A DNA stretch of 64,000 nt from Pseudomonas antarctica (GCF_900624995.1 NZ_UYXQ01000014.1:1-64000), one strand, 5' to 3'. Numbered from the stretch's first letter, positions 28,524-38,300 are shown. Numbers and translations are program-made. The notes: generated by a model not told the origin, from the letters alone.

Positions 28524-29915
28524 ATGGCTATCAAGGTTTTATTGGTCGAAGACGATCGCGCCCTGCGTGAAGCATTGGCTGACACGCTGCTGTTGGCGGG
28601 CCATGACTACCGGGCGGTCGGCTCTGCCGAGGACGCCTTGGAGGCCGTTGAGCAGGAGTCCTTCAGCCTCGTAGTCAGTGACGTGAATATGCCTGGCATG
28701 GACGGTCACCAATTGCTCGGCCTGTTGCGTGCGCGTCAGCCGCAACTGCCGGTGTTGCTGATGACCGCCCATGGCGCCGTGGAGCGCGCAGTGGACGCCA
28801 TGCGCCAAGGCGCGGCGGATTACTTGGTCAAACCGTTCGAGCCCAAAGCCTTGATCGAGCTGGTCGCCCGCCACGCCCTCGGGGTGATTTCGAGCGTCGA
28901 AGGTGAAGGCCCGATTGCCTTCGAACCGGCCAGCGCGCAACTGCTGGAGCTGGCCGCCCGTGTGGCGCGCAGCGATTCCACGGTGTTGATCTCCGGCGAG
29001 TCCGGCACCGGTAAAGAAGTGCTGGCGCGTTATATCCACCAGCAATCCGGCCGCGCCAAACAACCGTTTATCGCGATCAACTGCGCGGCTATCCCTGACA
29101 ACATGCTTGAAGCCACGTTGTTCGGCCACGAGAAGGGTTCGTTCACGGGCGCCATTGCGGCCCAGGCGGGCAAGTTCGAACAGGCCGACGGCGGCACTAT
29201 TCTGCTCGACGAAATCTCGGAAATGCCCCTGGGTTTGCAAGCCAAGCTGCTGCGCGTACTGCAGGAGCGCGAAGTTGAGCGCGTCGGCGCGCGTAAACCG
29301 ATCCAGCTGGATATCCGCGTGGTCGCCACCACTAACCGCGACCTGGCGGGCGAAGTGGCGGCGGGGCGCTTCCGTGAAGACTTGTTCTACCGACTTTCGG
29401 TGTTCCCGCTGGCCTGGCGCCCACTGCGCGAGCGCCCGGCGGACATCATCCCGCTGGCCGAGCGCTTGTTGAACAACCACGTCAAAAAAATGAAGCACGC
29501 CCAGGCGCGGCTGTCGGCTGAAGCTCAGGCTTGCCTGATCAGCTACCCATGGCCCGGCAACGTGCGGGAATTGGACAACGCTATCCAGCGCGCGCTGATT
29601 TTGCAGCAGGGTGGACTTATCCAGCCGCAAGACTTCTGCCTGACCCTTGGCGGTAGCCTAAGCAGTGGCGCGGCACCGTTGCCCAGCCTGGCGCCGGCGC
29701 CGGTAGTGGTGGCCGAAGTCGAGCCCGGCGGCGCCTTGGGCGACGACCTGCGTCGCCGCGAATTCCAGATGATCATCGACACCCTGCGCGCCGAGCGCGG
29801 CCGCCGCAAAGAGGCCGCCGAACGCTTAGGCATCAGCCCGCGCACCTTGCGCTACAAATTGGCGCAGATGCGTGACGCGGGAATGGATGTGGAAGCCTAC
29901 CTCTTCGCCACCTGA
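28524..29915 (+). CDS. fleR: sigma-54 response regulator FleR
   Basis: A 463-residue NtrC-type regulator, partner of FleS. The receiver domain has a phosphoacceptor Asp53 ('VSDVNMPGMDG') and Lys in 'LVKPFEP'. The AAA+ domain has Walker A 'GESGTGKE' (158-165), a GSFTGA loop (205-210, a tolerated variant of GAFTGA), 'ILLDEISEM', and a C-terminal HTH ('RRKEAAERLGISPRTLRYKL'). It is expected to activate the flgF operon and other class III promoters. Confidence 0.96.
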   Translation: MAIKVLLVEDDRALREALADTLLLAGHDYRAVGSAEDALEAVEQESFSLVVSDVNMPGMDGHQLLGLLRARQPQLPVLLMTAHGAVERAVDAMRQGAADYLVKPFEPKALIELVARHALGVISSVEGEGPIAFEPASAQLLELAARVARSDSTVLISGESGTGKEVLARYIHQQSGRAKQPFIAINCAAIPDNMLEATLFGHEKGSFTGAIAAQAGKFEQADGGTILLDEISEMPLGLQAKLLRVLQEREVERVGARKPIQLDIRVVATTNRDLAGEVAAGRFREDLFYRLSVFPLAWRPLRERPADIIPLAERLLNNHVKKMKHAQARLSAEAQACLISYPWPGNVRELDNAIQRALILQQGGLIQPQDFCLTLGGSLSSGAAPLPSLAPAPVVVAEVEPGGALGDDLRRREFQMIIDTLRAERGRRKEAAERLGISPRTLRYKLAQMRDAGMDVEAYLFAT

Positions 29916-29969
29916 TAAATGCATAGGCCGACAGGGTTTGTCGCCTTTTCTTACGAATCGCCACGGAGC

Positions 29970-29985
29970 TGGCACCCTTGTTGCT
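29970..29985 (+). promoter_or_regulatory. sigma-54 promoter of fliE operon
   Basis: TGGCACCCTTGTTGCT is an almost perfect RpoN site: TGGCAC-N5-TTGCT with GG-N10-GC spacing. It lies 62 bases before fliE and should drive fliEFGHIJ. Confidence 0.92.
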
Positions 29986-30046
29986 ACCACCCCTAGTAAC
30001 CGCTACGTAGTGTCAAAAAATTGCGGGTCGTCGGAGAGAGAAGGTC

Positions 30047-30376
30047 ATGAGCCAGGGTATTGAGTTCAATCGGTTGATGTTGGATATGCGCTCCATGCAA
30101 ATGGATGCCATGGCTCAACCGAAATCCGTCGCGCCAGCGCCGGAATTGGGCCAAAGCAGTTTTGCCGACATGCTCGGTCAGGCAATTAACAAAGTCAGTG
30201 ATACCCAGCAAGCCTCGAATCAGTTGGCCACGGCCTTTGAGATTGGCAAAAGCGGCGTGGACCTTACCGATGTGATGGTGGCCTCGCAAAAGGCCAGCGT
30301 TTCCTTTCAGGCCTTAACCCAAGTGCGTAACAAGTTGGTTCAGGCTTATCAAGACATCATGCAGATGCCGGTTTAA
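30047..30376 (+). CDS. fliE: flagellar hook-basal body protein FliE
   Basis: A 109-residue adapter joining the MS ring to the rod and the first substrate of the export gate. The conserved C-terminal half is clear ('[25 protein letters not shown]', '[33 protein letters not shown]'). GGAGAGAGAAGG precedes the ATG. It opens the fliEFGHIJ operon and is followed by fliF after 16 bases. Confidence 0.96.
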   Translation: MSQGIEFNRLMLDMRSMQMDAMAQPKSVAPAPELGQSSFADMLGQAINKVSDTQQASNQLATAFEIGKSGVDLTDVMVASQKASVSFQALTQVRNKLVQAYQDIMQMPV

Positions 30377-30392
30377 GGACGAGATTTAAGTC

Positions 30393-32168
30393 ATGGCAGA
30401 AGCAGTCGTGGACAACGTACCCGCCAAGGCAGACGGCAAGTCGCCGCTGTTTGGCCTGTCGTTCCTGGAAAACCTCTCCGAAATGACCATGTTGCGTCAG
30501 GTGGGCCTGATGGTCGGCCTGGCTGCCAGCGTGGCGATTGGTTTTGCCGTGGTGCTGTGGTCGCAGCAACCTGATTACCGCCCGTTGTACGGCAGCCTGG
30601 CCGGGATGGATTCCAAGCAGATCATGGAAACCCTGGCCGCCGCCGACATCCCCTACACCGTGGAGCCCAACTCCGGCGCCCTGCTGGTCAAGGCTGACGA
30701 CGTGGCGCGTGCGCGGATGAAGTTGGCAGCGGCTGGCGTAACGCCGTCCGATAGCAACATCGGTTTTGAAATCCTCGACAAGGACCAAGGCCTGGGCACC
30801 AGCCAGTTCATGGAAGCCACACGCTACCGTCGTGGCCTGGAAGGCGAACTGGCGCGTACCATCTCGAGCCTCAATAACGTCAAAGGCGCCCGGGTGCACC
30901 TGGCGATTCCTAAGAGCTCGGTGTTTGTACGCGATGAACGCAAGCCAAGCGCCTCGGTATTGGTCGAACTGTTTTCCGGTCGCTCGCTGGAGCCAGGCCA
31001 AGTATTGGCGATCATCAACTTGGTGGCCACCAGCGTTCCCGAATTGAGCAAGTCGCAAATCACCGTGGTCGACCAGAAGGGCAACCTGCTGTCCGACCTG
31101 GCGGAAAACTCTGCGCTGACCCAGGCCGGCAAACAGTTCGACTACAGCCGTCGTATGGAAAGCATGCTCACCCAGCGTGTGCACAACATTCTGCAACCGG
31201 TGTTGGGCAACGACCGCTACAAGGCTGAAGTGTCGGCCGACGTTGATTTCAGTGCGGTCGAGTCGACCTCCGAGCAATTCAACCCGGACCAGCCGGCGCT
31301 GCGCAGCGAGCAGTCCACCAGCGAACAACGCACTGCCAGCAACGGCCCGCAAGGTGTTCCAGGTGCGCTGAGCAACCAGCCGCCGGCCCCGGCCTCGGCA
31401 CCGCAAACCACCGGTGGCGCCGCCGCAACCGCCGGTGCGATCCAGCCTGGCCAGCCTTTGTTGGACGCCAACGGTCAACAGATCATGGACCCGGCCACCG
31501 GCCAGCCGATGCTCGCGCCCTACCCGGCGGACAAGCGTAACCAGTCGACCAAGAACTTCGAACTCGACCGTTCCATCAGCCACACCAAGCAGCAACAGGG
31601 CAAAATCAATCGCCTGTCGGTGTCGGTGGTGGTCGATGACCAGGTCAAGGTCAATGCTGCTGACGGTGCTGTGACCCGTGCGCCATGGAGCGCCGACGAA
31701 TTGGCGCGCTTCACGCGCCTGGTGCAAGACGCCGTCGGTTTCGACGCCAGCCGTGGTGACAGCGTCAGCGTGATCAACATGCCGTTCTCCGCCGAGCGTG
31801 GCGAAGTGATCGCCGACCCGTCGTTCTACACGCAGCCGTGGTTCTGGGACATCGTCAAGCAAGTGCTGGGTGTGTTGTTCATCCTGGTGCTGGTGTTCGG
31901 CGTACTGCGCCCGGTGCTCAACAACATCACCGGCCACGGCAAAAAACAGCTGGCGCTTGCAGGAAGCGACGTCGAGTTGGGTGGCATGGGCGGCCTGGAC
32001 GGCGAGTTGGCCAACGACCGTGTCAGCCTCGGCGGCCCGCAAAGCATCCTGTTGCCAAGCCCGAGCGAAGGCTATGACGCTCAGTTGAACGCAATCAAGA
32101 GTCTGGTGGCAGAAGACCCGGGCCGTGTGGCCCAGGTCGTGAAAGAGTGGATTAACGCAGATGAATGA
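30393..32168 (+). CDS. fliF: flagellar MS-ring protein FliF
   Basis: A 591-residue inner-membrane protein forming the MS ring. The first transmembrane helix is near residues 37-58 ('QVGLMVGLAASVAIGFAVVL'). The periplasmic part holds the ring-building motifs, including 'EGELARTISSLNNVKGARVHLAIP'. The second helix ('VLGVLFILVLVFGVL', about 490-505) leads to a cytoplasmic tail ending in 'VAQVVKEWINADE', which binds FliG. Its end overlaps fliG by 8 bases. Confidence 0.97.
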   Translation: MAEAVVDNVPAKADGKSPLFGLSFLENLSEMTMLRQVGLMVGLAASVAIGFAVVLWSQQPDYRPLYGSLAGMDSKQIMETLAAADIPYTVEPNSGALLVKADDVARARMKLAAAGVTPSDSNIGFEILDKDQGLGTSQFMEATRYRRGLEGELARTISSLNNVKGARVHLAIPKSSVFVRDERKPSASVLVELFSGRSLEPGQVLAIINLVATSVPELSKSQITVVDQKGNLLSDLAENSALTQAGKQFDYSRRMESMLTQRVHNILQPVLGNDRYKAEVSADVDFSAVESTSEQFNPDQPALRSEQSTSEQRTASNGPQGVPGALSNQPPAPASAPQTTGGAAATAGAIQPGQPLLDANGQQIMDPATGQPMLAPYPADKRNQSTKNFELDRSISHTKQQQGKINRLSVSVVVDDQVKVNAADGAVTRAPWSADELARFTRLVQDAVGFDASRGDSVSVINMPFSAERGEVIADPSFYTQPWFWDIVKQVLGVLFILVLVFGVLRPVLNNITGHGKKQLALAGSDVELGGMGGLDGELANDRVSLGGPQSILLPSPSEGYDAQLNAIKSLVAEDPGRVAQVVKEWINADE

Positions 32169-33177
32169 TCGAGCCGCTGTTGCCAAGCTCACCAAAGTCG
32201 ACAAAGCCGCCGTGTTGCTGCTGTCTTTGGGTGAGACCGACGCCGCACAAGTGCTGCGCCACATGGGCCCCAAAGAGGTTCAGCGTGTAGGCGTGGCCAT
32301 GGCGCAAATGCGCAATGTGCACCGTGAGCAAGTCGAGCAGGTGATGAGCGAGTTCGTCGAGATCGTCGGCGACCAGACCAGCCTGGGCGTCGGTTCCGAC
32401 AGCTACATCCGCAAGATGCTCACCTCGGCCTTGGGCGAAGATAAGGCCAACGGCCTGATCGACCGCATCTTGCTGGGCGGCAACACCAGCGGCCTCGACA
32501 GCCTGAAATGGATGGAGCCGCGCGCCGTTGCCGACGTGATTCGCTACGAGCACCCGCAGATCCAGGCCATCGTCGTTGCTTATCTGGACCCGGACCAGGC
32601 CGGTGAAGTGCTTGGCCATTTCGACCATAAAGTGCGCCTGGACATTATCCTGCGCGTGTCTTCGCTGAACACCGTGCAGCCGGCAGCCCTGAAAGAGCTC
32701 AACACGATTCTCGAGAAGCAGTTCTCGGGTAATTCGAATGCCTCGCGCACCACCTTGGGCGGTATCAAGCGCGCGGCCGACATCATGAACTTCCTCGACA
32801 GCTCGGTCGAAGGCCAGTTGATGGACTCGATCCGCGAGATCGACGACACCCTGTCCGGCCAGATCGAAGACCTCATGTTCGTGTTCAACAACCTCTCCGA
32901 TGTCGACGACCGTGGCATCCAGGCGTTGCTGCGTGAAGTGTCGTCTGATGTGCTGGTACTGGCCCTCAAAGGTTCGGACGAAGGCGTTCAAGAGAAGATC
33001 TTCAAGAACATGTCCAAGCGCGCCTCTGAACTGTTGCGCGACGACCTGGAAGCCAAAGGCCCGGTGCGCGTCAGCGACGTGGAAACCGCCCAGAAGGAAA
33101 TCCTCACCATTGCCCGCCGTATGGCCGAAGCCGGAGAAATCGTTCTCGGCGGGAAGGGCGGCGAAGAAATGATTTAA
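32161..33177 (+). CDS. fliG: flagellar motor switch protein FliG
   Basis: A 338-residue C-ring protein coupling stator force to rotation. The N-terminal part binds FliF, the middle has the 'EHPQ' motif ('RYEHPQIQAIVVAYLDPDQAGEVL'), and the C-terminal part carries the charged torque helix ('REIDDTLSGQIEDLMFVFNNL', 'DDRGIQALLREV'). The start overlaps the fliF end, which suggests translational coupling of ring partners. Confidence 0.97.
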   Translation: MNDRAAVAKLTKVDKAAVLLLSLGETDAAQVLRHMGPKEVQRVGVAMAQMRNVHREQVEQVMSEFVEIVGDQTSLGVGSDSYIRKMLTSALGEDKANGLIDRILLGGNTSGLDSLKWMEPRAVADVIRYEHPQIQAIVVAYLDPDQAGEVLGHFDHKVRLDIILRVSSLNTVQPAALKELNTILEKQFSGNSNASRTTLGGIKRAADIMNFLDSSVEGQLMDSIREIDDTLSGQIEDLMFVFNNLSDVDDRGIQALLREVSSDVLVLALKGSDEGVQEKIFKNMSKRASELLRDDLEAKGPVRVSDVETAQKEILTIARRMAEAGEIVLGGKGGEEMI

Positions 33178-33187
33178 GGCGCTTCCC

Positions 33188-33952
33188 ATGTCGAACAAAG
33201 ATGAGACGCCCAGCGATCTGATTCGCGCACGGGATGTCGGCGGGTTCGACATCTGGTCGTTGCCCAGCTTCGACCCGCATGTGCCGGAGCCCGAGCCCGA
33301 ACCGGTTGAAGAAACACCGGCGCAAATGGAAGAAGTGCCGCTGGAGGAAGTCCAGCCACTGACCCTCGAAGAATTGGAAGCGATCCGCCAGGAGGCCTAC
33401 AACGAGGGCTTCGCCGCGGGTGAAAAAGACGGTTTTCGCAGCACCACCCTGAAAGTTCGCCAAGAGGCCGAGGAGGCGCTGAGCGTCAAGCTGGCCAGCC
33501 TTGAACGCTTGATGGGCAGCCTGTTTGACCCGATTGCCGAGCAGGATGCGCAGTTGGAAAAATCCATGATCGGCCTGGTCGAGCATATCGCCCGCCAGGT
33601 GATCCAGCGCGAACTGGTGCTAGACTCCAGCCATATCGAAAGCGTGATGCGCGAAGCCCTCAAGCTGTTGCCTTTGGGCGTTGGCAATGTGCGGCTGTAC
33701 ATCAACCCGCAGGATTTCGAACAGATCAAAGCCCTGCGCGAGCGCCACGAAGAAACCTGGCGCATCGGCGAAGACGCGGCGCTGCTGCCCGGTGGTTGCC
33801 GCGTTGAAACCGAACACAGCCGTATTGATGCCACCGTAGAAACCCGGATCAGCCAAATCATGGCCAAGCTCTTCGACCAGTTGCATGAACAAGTCCTGCA
33901 CCCGGCCGAACCTGACCTGAGCGTGGACCTGGACGCCGCCGATGCGCCTTGA
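33188..33952 (+). CDS. fliH: flagellar export ATPase regulator FliH
   Basis: A 254-residue cytoplasmic partner that tethers the FliI ATPase to the C ring and gate. The N-terminus is acidic and proline-rich ('[18 protein letters not shown]'), followed by a helical '[15 protein letters not shown]' GxxxG-like segment and the V-ATPase E/F-like C-terminal domain ('[18 protein letters not shown]', '[20 protein letters not shown]'). The 3' end overlaps fliI by 11 bases. Confidence 0.94.
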   Translation: MSNKDETPSDLIRARDVGGFDIWSLPSFDPHVPEPEPEPVEETPAQMEEVPLEEVQPLTLEELEAIRQEAYNEGFAAGEKDGFRSTTLKVRQEAEEALSVKLASLERLMGSLFDPIAEQDAQLEKSMIGLVEHIARQVIQRELVLDSSHIESVMREALKLLPLGVGNVRLYINPQDFEQIKALRERHEETWRIGEDAALLPGGCRVETEHSRIDATVETRISQIMAKLFDQLHEQVLHPAEPDLSVDLDAADAP

Positions 33953-35300
33953 CCGTACCAGCTTCGCCAAGCGCCTGAGCGGCTACGCTGAGGCCACCGA
34001 GTTGCCTGGCCAGCCCGTTCTCGAAGGGCGCCTGCTGCGCATGGTCGGCCTGACCCTCGAAGCCGAAGGCCTGCGCGCCGCCATGGGCAGCCGCTGCCTG
34101 GTGATCAATGACGACAGCTACCACCCGGTGCAGGTCGAAGCCGAAGTGATGGGCTTTTCTGGCAGCAAGATTTTCCTGATGCCGGTCGGCAGCCTGGCGG
34201 GCATTGCTCCCGGCGCCCGCGTGGTGCCGCTGGCCGATACTGGCCGCCTGCCGATGGGCATGAGCATGCTCGGTCGTGTGCTGGACGGTGCCGGTCGCGC
34301 GCTGGACGGCAAAGGCGGCATGAAGGCCGAAGACTGGGTGCCAATGGACGGCCCGACCATCAACCCGCTCAACCGCAACCCAATCAGCGTGCCGCTGGAC
34401 GTGGGTATTCGCAGCATCAACGGTTTATTGACGGTCGGTCGCGGCCAGCGTCTGGGCTTGTTTGCCGGTACCGGCGTGGGTAAGTCGGTGCTGCTCGGCA
34501 TGATGACGCGCTTTACCGAGGCCGACATCATTGTGGTTGGGCTGATCGGCGAGCGGGGCCGTGAAGTCAAGGAATTTATCGAGCACAGCCTCGGTGAAGA
34601 AGGTCTCAAGCGCTCGGTGGTGGTTGCGTCCCCGGCGGACGATGCGCCGCTGATGCGTTTGCGCGCTGCCATGTACTGCACGCGCATTGCCGAATATTTT
34701 CGCGACAAGGGCAAGAATGTCCTGTTGCTGATGGACTCCCTCACGCGTTTCGCCCAGGCCCAGCGGGAAATCGCCCTGGCCATTGGTGAACCGCCCGCCA
34801 CCAAAGGCTATCCGCCGTCGGTATTCGCCAAGCTGCCTAAGTTGGTGGAGCGTGCCGGTAATGCTGAAGCCGGCGGCGGTTCGATCACCGCGTTTTACAC
34901 GGTGTTGTCCGAAGGCGATGACCAGCAAGACCCGATTGCCGACTCGGCGCGGGGTGTGCTCGACGGCCACATCGTGCTGTCGCGGCGCCTGGCGGAAGAA
35001 GGGCACTACCCGGCCATCGACATCGAAGCGTCGATCAGCCGGGTGATGCCGGCGGTGGTCACTCCCGAGCACATGGCCCGCGCGCAGCATTTCAAGCAAC
35101 TGTGGTCGCGCTATCAGCAGAGCCGCGACCTGATCAGTGTCGGCGCCTACGTGGCCGGTGGTGATCGCGAAACCGACCTGGCGATTGCCCTGCAGCCGCA
35201 ACTGGTGACCTACCTGCGCCAAGGCCTCAACGACAAGATCAGCATGGGCGAAAGCGAAGCGCACCTGGGCTCGATCTTCGCGCCAGCGCCAGGCGGATAA
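33942..35300 (+). CDS. fliI: flagellar export ATPase FliI
   Basis: A 452-residue F1-beta-like ATPase of the flagellar type III system. The P-loop is 'AGTGVGKS' (175-182), followed by '[20 protein letters not shown]' and the Walker B strand '[19 protein letters not shown]'. The '[19 protein letters not shown]' block is characteristic of type III ATPases. It is operonic with fliH (overlap) and fliJ (3-base gap). Confidence 0.97.
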   Translation: MRLDRTSFAKRLSGYAEATELPGQPVLEGRLLRMVGLTLEAEGLRAAMGSRCLVINDDSYHPVQVEAEVMGFSGSKIFLMPVGSLAGIAPGARVVPLADTGRLPMGMSMLGRVLDGAGRALDGKGGMKAEDWVPMDGPTINPLNRNPISVPLDVGIRSINGLLTVGRGQRLGLFAGTGVGKSVLLGMMTRFTEADIIVVGLIGERGREVKEFIEHSLGEEGLKRSVVVASPADDAPLMRLRAAMYCTRIAEYFRDKGKNVLLLMDSLTRFAQAQREIALAIGEPPATKGYPPSVFAKLPKLVERAGNAEAGGGSITAFYTVLSEGDDQQDPIADSARGVLDGHIVLSRRLAEEGHYPAIDIEASISRVMPAVVTPEHMARAQHFKQLWSRYQQSRDLISVGAYVAGGDRETDLAIALQPQLVTYLRQGLNDKISMGESEAHLGSIFAPAPGG

Positions 35301-35303
35301 GCC

Positions 35304-35753
35304 ATGGCCAGCACGCGTTCTTCACGCCTGGCGCCAGTGGTGGACATGGCCGAAAAGGCCGAGAAAACGGCGGTCCAGCGCCTGGGTTATTTCCAGGGCC
35401 AGGTGCGTCTGGCGGAAAGTAAGCTCGGCGACCTGGAGCGCTTTCGTGGCGAATACCAACAGCAATGGATCGAGCGCGGTAGCAAGGGCGTGTCCGGCCA
35501 ATGGCTGATGGGCTACCAGGGCTTTCTCAACCAGCTTGAGACGGCCGTTGGCCAGCAGCGCCAGAGCTTGGCCTGGCACCAGAACAACCTCGATAAGGCG
35601 CGTGAAAGCTGGCAAGCAGCGTTTGCCCGAGTCGAAGGCTTGCGCAAGCTGGTGCAGCGCTATATCGACGAAGCGCGGGCGCTTGAAGATAAGCGTGAGC
35701 AAAAGCTGCTCGACGAATTATCACAGCGCCTTCCACGCCAATCACAGTACTAA
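35304..35753 (+). CDS. fliJ: flagellar export protein FliJ
   Basis: A 149-residue coiled-coil stalk protein of the export ATPase complex. The whole chain is helical with heptads ('RLAPVVDMAEKAEKTAVQRLGYFQGQ', 'EDKREQKLLDELSQRL'), typical of the family even though identity is low. It ends the fliE operon; 84 bases separate it from hsbA. Confidence 0.93.
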   Translation: MASTRSSRLAPVVDMAEKAEKTAVQRLGYFQGQVRLAESKLGDLERFRGEYQQQWIERGSKGVSGQWLMGYQGFLNQLETAVGQQRQSLAWHQNNLDKARESWQAAFARVEGLRKLVQRYIDEARALEDKREQKLLDELSQRLPRQSQY

Positions 35754-35837
35754 GTGTCATTTGGTCCTCTGTGTTGCTCATCGCCGGTTCACCTGCTAAA
35801 CCTTGTTGCATATTGCCAATGACAAGGAAGCAGTCGC

Positions 35838-36143
35838 ATGTCAGTTGAGTCAGAAGTATCCCTGGATGGGACGAAGTTGATGATCACGGTCAAGGGCCGA
35901 TTCGATTTCGGTAGCCACCAGGCCTTTCGTGATGCCTACGAGCGGTTCTACAAGGTGCCCGAGCTCTACGTGGTGGACTTGAAAGACACTACCTACATGG
36001 ACAGCTCCGCCCTGGGCATGCTCCTGTTGTTGCGCGACCATGCCGGTGGCGATAATGCCGAGGTGCAGGTGATCAACAGTAATCCCGACGTGCGCAAGAT
36101 CCTCGCCATCTCCAACTTCGACAAACTGTTCGACATCAGTTGA
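35838..36143 (+). CDS. hsbA: STAS-domain anti-anti-sigma factor HsbA
   Basis: A 101-residue single STAS domain. The phosphorylatable serine lies in 'TTYMDSSALGMLLLL' (Ser56, matching the P. aeruginosa site). In P. aeruginosa HsbA switches between binding the anti-sigma factor FlgM and the diguanylate cyclase HsbD, depending on phosphorylation by HsbR. It overlaps hsbR and lies inside the flagellar cluster here, between fliJ and fliK. FlgM and HsbD are not in the window. Confidence 0.9.
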   Translation: MSVESEVSLDGTKLMITVKGRFDFGSHQAFRDAYERFYKVPELYVVDLKDTTYMDSSALGMLLLLRDHAGGDNAEVQVINSNPDVRKILAISNFDKLFDIS

Positions 36144-37858
36144 GCAACCTGGCCCCCGTCCTTGAACCGCTGACGATCCTGATTGCCGAAGACAGCGCCG
36201 CCGATTTGCTGTTGCTGTCGACCATCATTCGGCGCCAGGGCCATCAGGTGCTCACCGCCACCCATGGCGCGCAGGCCGTCGAGGTGTTCACCCGCGAGCG
36301 CCCGCAACTGGTGTTGATGGACGCGCTGATGCCGGTGATGGACGGCTTTGAAGCCGCGCGGCGCATCAAGCAGCTTGCCGGGGAAGCGCTGGTGCCGATC
36401 ATCTTCCTCACCTCCTTGCGCGAGAGCGAAGCCCTGGCCCAATGCCTGGATGCCGGCGGCGATGACTTCCTGCCCAAGCCCTACAACCCACTGATCCTGG
36501 CGGCGAAAATCAACGCCATGGACCGCCTGCGTCGTCTGCAGGCCACGGTGTTGCAGCAGCGCGACCTGATCGCCAAGCACCACAATTACCTGTTGCATGA
36601 GCAGCGCGCGGCCAAGGCGGTGTTCGACAAGGTGGCGCATTCGGGGTGCATCAATGCGGCGCCAAATATTCGTTACCTGCAATCGCCCTATGCGCTGTTC
36701 AACGGCGACCTGCTGTTGGCGGCGTACACGCCCTCCGGTGACATGCACGTGCTGCTCGGCGATTTCACCGGCCATGGTTTGCCGGCGGCCGTGGGAGCCA
36801 TGCCGCTGGCAGAGGTGTTTTACGGCATGACGGCGAAGGGCTACGGCCTGGCGCAGACCCTGCGCGAGATGAACGCCAAGCTCAAACGTATCCTGCCGGT
36901 GGACATGTTCTGCTGCGCCACCCTGATGTGCCTGAGTGCCGAGCGGCGGGTGGTGGAGGTGTGGAACGGCGGCATGCCCGAAGGTTATGTGCATGAAGTC
37001 GCCACGGGCAAGCGTACGCCGTTAGTGTCGCGGCACTTGCCGTTAGGCGTGCTCTCGGCCGAGAGGTTTAATGACAGCACCGAAGTCTGGCCCATGGCCT
37101 TGGGCGACCGTGTGTTTTTGCTCTCCGATGGCGTGCTGGACACCGCCGACGTCAATGACCAGCTGTTCGGCGCCGAGCGCTTGCAGCAGGTGTTTGCGGC
37201 CAATCGCGAACCTGATCGGCTGTTCGAAGACATCGAGCAGGCCCTGGCGGCGTTTCGTGGCCAGGCGCGGGATGACGTCAGCATGGTCGAGATCACCTTG
37301 CAGGCCGGCGAGCCGTTGCGTGCGGCCGAGCCGATGTATGCCGACAGCGGGCAGTCATGCCCGCTGGATTGGTCGGTGGGTTTTGAGTTTCGTGCGCAGA
37401 CGCTTAAAAGCTACAACCCGTTGCCGTATTTGCTGCAATTGCTGCTGGAGATCCATGGCCTGCGCAAGCAGAGCGGGGCGCTTTACAGTGTGATGGCTGA
37501 GTTGTATTCCAACGCGCTGGAGCATGGGGTGTTGGGCTTGGATTCGGGGCTCAAGCTTGATGCGCGGGGGTTCGCCGAGTATTACCATCAGCGCAATGAG
37601 CGCCTTGCGCAATTGAGCAGTGGTTATGTGCGTGTGCACGTGCAGGTGGTGCCGACGCCCACGGGCGGCAAAATGACGCTACGCATCGACGACAGCGGTC
37701 CTGGATTTGACGTGGAGCAGGTGCTGGCGCGCCCGCTGGACGTCAACCGTCTGTCTGGCCGCGGTTTGAGTCTGGTCCGGCAGTTGAGCAGCGATGTGCG
37801 CTGGTTGGATGGCGGGCGCAGTGTGTGCGTGGAGTTTTACTGGGAGGCTCTGGCATAA
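36140..37858 (+). CDS. hsbR: response regulator phosphatase/kinase HsbR
   Basis: A 572-residue protein with three modules: a receiver domain (about 10-125; phosphoacceptor Asp61 in 'LMDALMPVMDGF'), a SpoIIE/PP2C-type Ser phosphatase (about 180-390; 'LGDFTGHGLPAAVGAMPLAEVFYG', 'RDDVSMVEI') and a C-terminal HATPase-like Ser kinase ('MAELYSNALEHGVLGLDSG', 'DDSGPGFD', 'GRGLSLV'). The layout matches HsbR, which HptB phosphorylates and which acts on HsbA. The start is a TTG at 36140 overlapping the hsbA TGA (36141-36143); no ATG or GTG fits before the receiver domain. Confidence 0.9.
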   Translation: MSNLAPVLEPLTILIAEDSAADLLLLSTIIRRQGHQVLTATHGAQAVEVFTRERPQLVLMDALMPVMDGFEAARRIKQLAGEALVPIIFLTSLRESEALAQCLDAGGDDFLPKPYNPLILAAKINAMDRLRRLQATVLQQRDLIAKHHNYLLHEQRAAKAVFDKVAHSGCINAAPNIRYLQSPYALFNGDLLLAAYTPSGDMHVLLGDFTGHGLPAAVGAMPLAEVFYGMTAKGYGLAQTLREMNAKLKRILPVDMFCCATLMCLSAERRVVEVWNGGMPEGYVHEVATGKRTPLVSRHLPLGVLSAERFNDSTEVWPMALGDRVFLLSDGVLDTADVNDQLFGAERLQQVFAANREPDRLFEDIEQALAAFRGQARDDVSMVEITLQAGEPLRAAEPMYADSGQSCPLDWSVGFEFRAQTLKSYNPLPYLLQLLLEIHGLRKQSGALYSVMAELYSNALEHGVLGLDSGLKLDARGFAEYYHQRNERLAQLSSGYVRVHVQVVPTPTGGKMTLRIDDSGPGFDVEQVLARPLDVNRLSGRGLSLVRQLSSDVRWLDGGRSVCVEFYWEALA

Positions 37859-37888
37859 TCCGCCGATTCTTGATCAAGGAGCGAGCAA

Positions 37889-38233
37889 GTGGCTGAGATT
37901 CATTTGGACCCTGACGTGTTGTCGGGTTTGCAGGAGGTTATGGAGAGCGAGTATCCCAAGCTGCTCGATACCTTCCTCGACGATTCGCAGAAGCGTGTCG
38001 AGGCGTTGCGCAAATCGCGCGATGATGCCAAGGCGCTTGGGCGTATAGCGCATAGCTTCAAGGGCAGCAGTGGGAACCTCGGGGCGGTTCGGTTGGCGCA
38101 GTTGTGTCAGCGGTTGGAGGTGGAGTCTGTTGGGTCGACGGCGGACTTGGGCGCCCTGGTTGATCAGATTGATCATGAGTTTGCGTTGGTTCGGCCGATG
38201 TATGAGTCGGAACGGGAGCGGTTTCAGCTTTAG
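37889..38233 (+). CDS. hptB: histidine phosphotransfer protein HptB
   Basis: A 114-residue Hpt domain with the phosphorylated His55 in 'GRIAHSFKGSSGNLGA'. HptB receives phosphate from several hybrid kinases and passes it to HsbR, linking surface and swimming decisions to FlgM and Gac/Rsm signalling in P. aeruginosa. The start is GTG at 37889 with AAGGAG at 37876-37881. It is the last gene of the hsbA-hsbR-hptB unit. Confidence 0.92.
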   Translation: MAEIHLDPDVLSGLQEVMESEYPKLLDTFLDDSQKRVEALRKSRDDAKALGRIAHSFKGSSGNLGAVRLAQLCQRLEVESVGSTADLGALVDQIDHEFALVRPMYESERERFQL

Positions 38234-38240
38234 GTATGGT

Positions 38241-38286
38241 GAGTACATATCCGTTGCTGCCGTCACCCAATCAACGGATATACACG
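38241..38286. repeat. short palindromic copy of the fliK-fliL element ends
   Basis: GAGTACATATCCGTTG (38241-38256) and CAACGGATAT (38272-38281) form an inverted repeat with 10-bp perfect arms. The same words, GTACATATCCGTT and its complement, delimit the large repeat block at 39791-40675, so this looks like a deleted or minimal copy. Confidence 0.6.
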
Positions 38287-38300
38287 CGAAACCAGAAACC

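Noticed and set aside
30357-32273. 638-codon minus-strand frame opposite fliF
   Set aside because: fliF is complete and conserved on the plus strand; the antisense frame has no recognisable family and spans gene borders.
35754-35837. Possible sigma-54 promoter before hsbA (TGGTCCTCTGTGTTGC)
   Set aside because: GG and GC are eleven, not ten, bases apart, and the -24 lacks GCAC, so it should not be functional.
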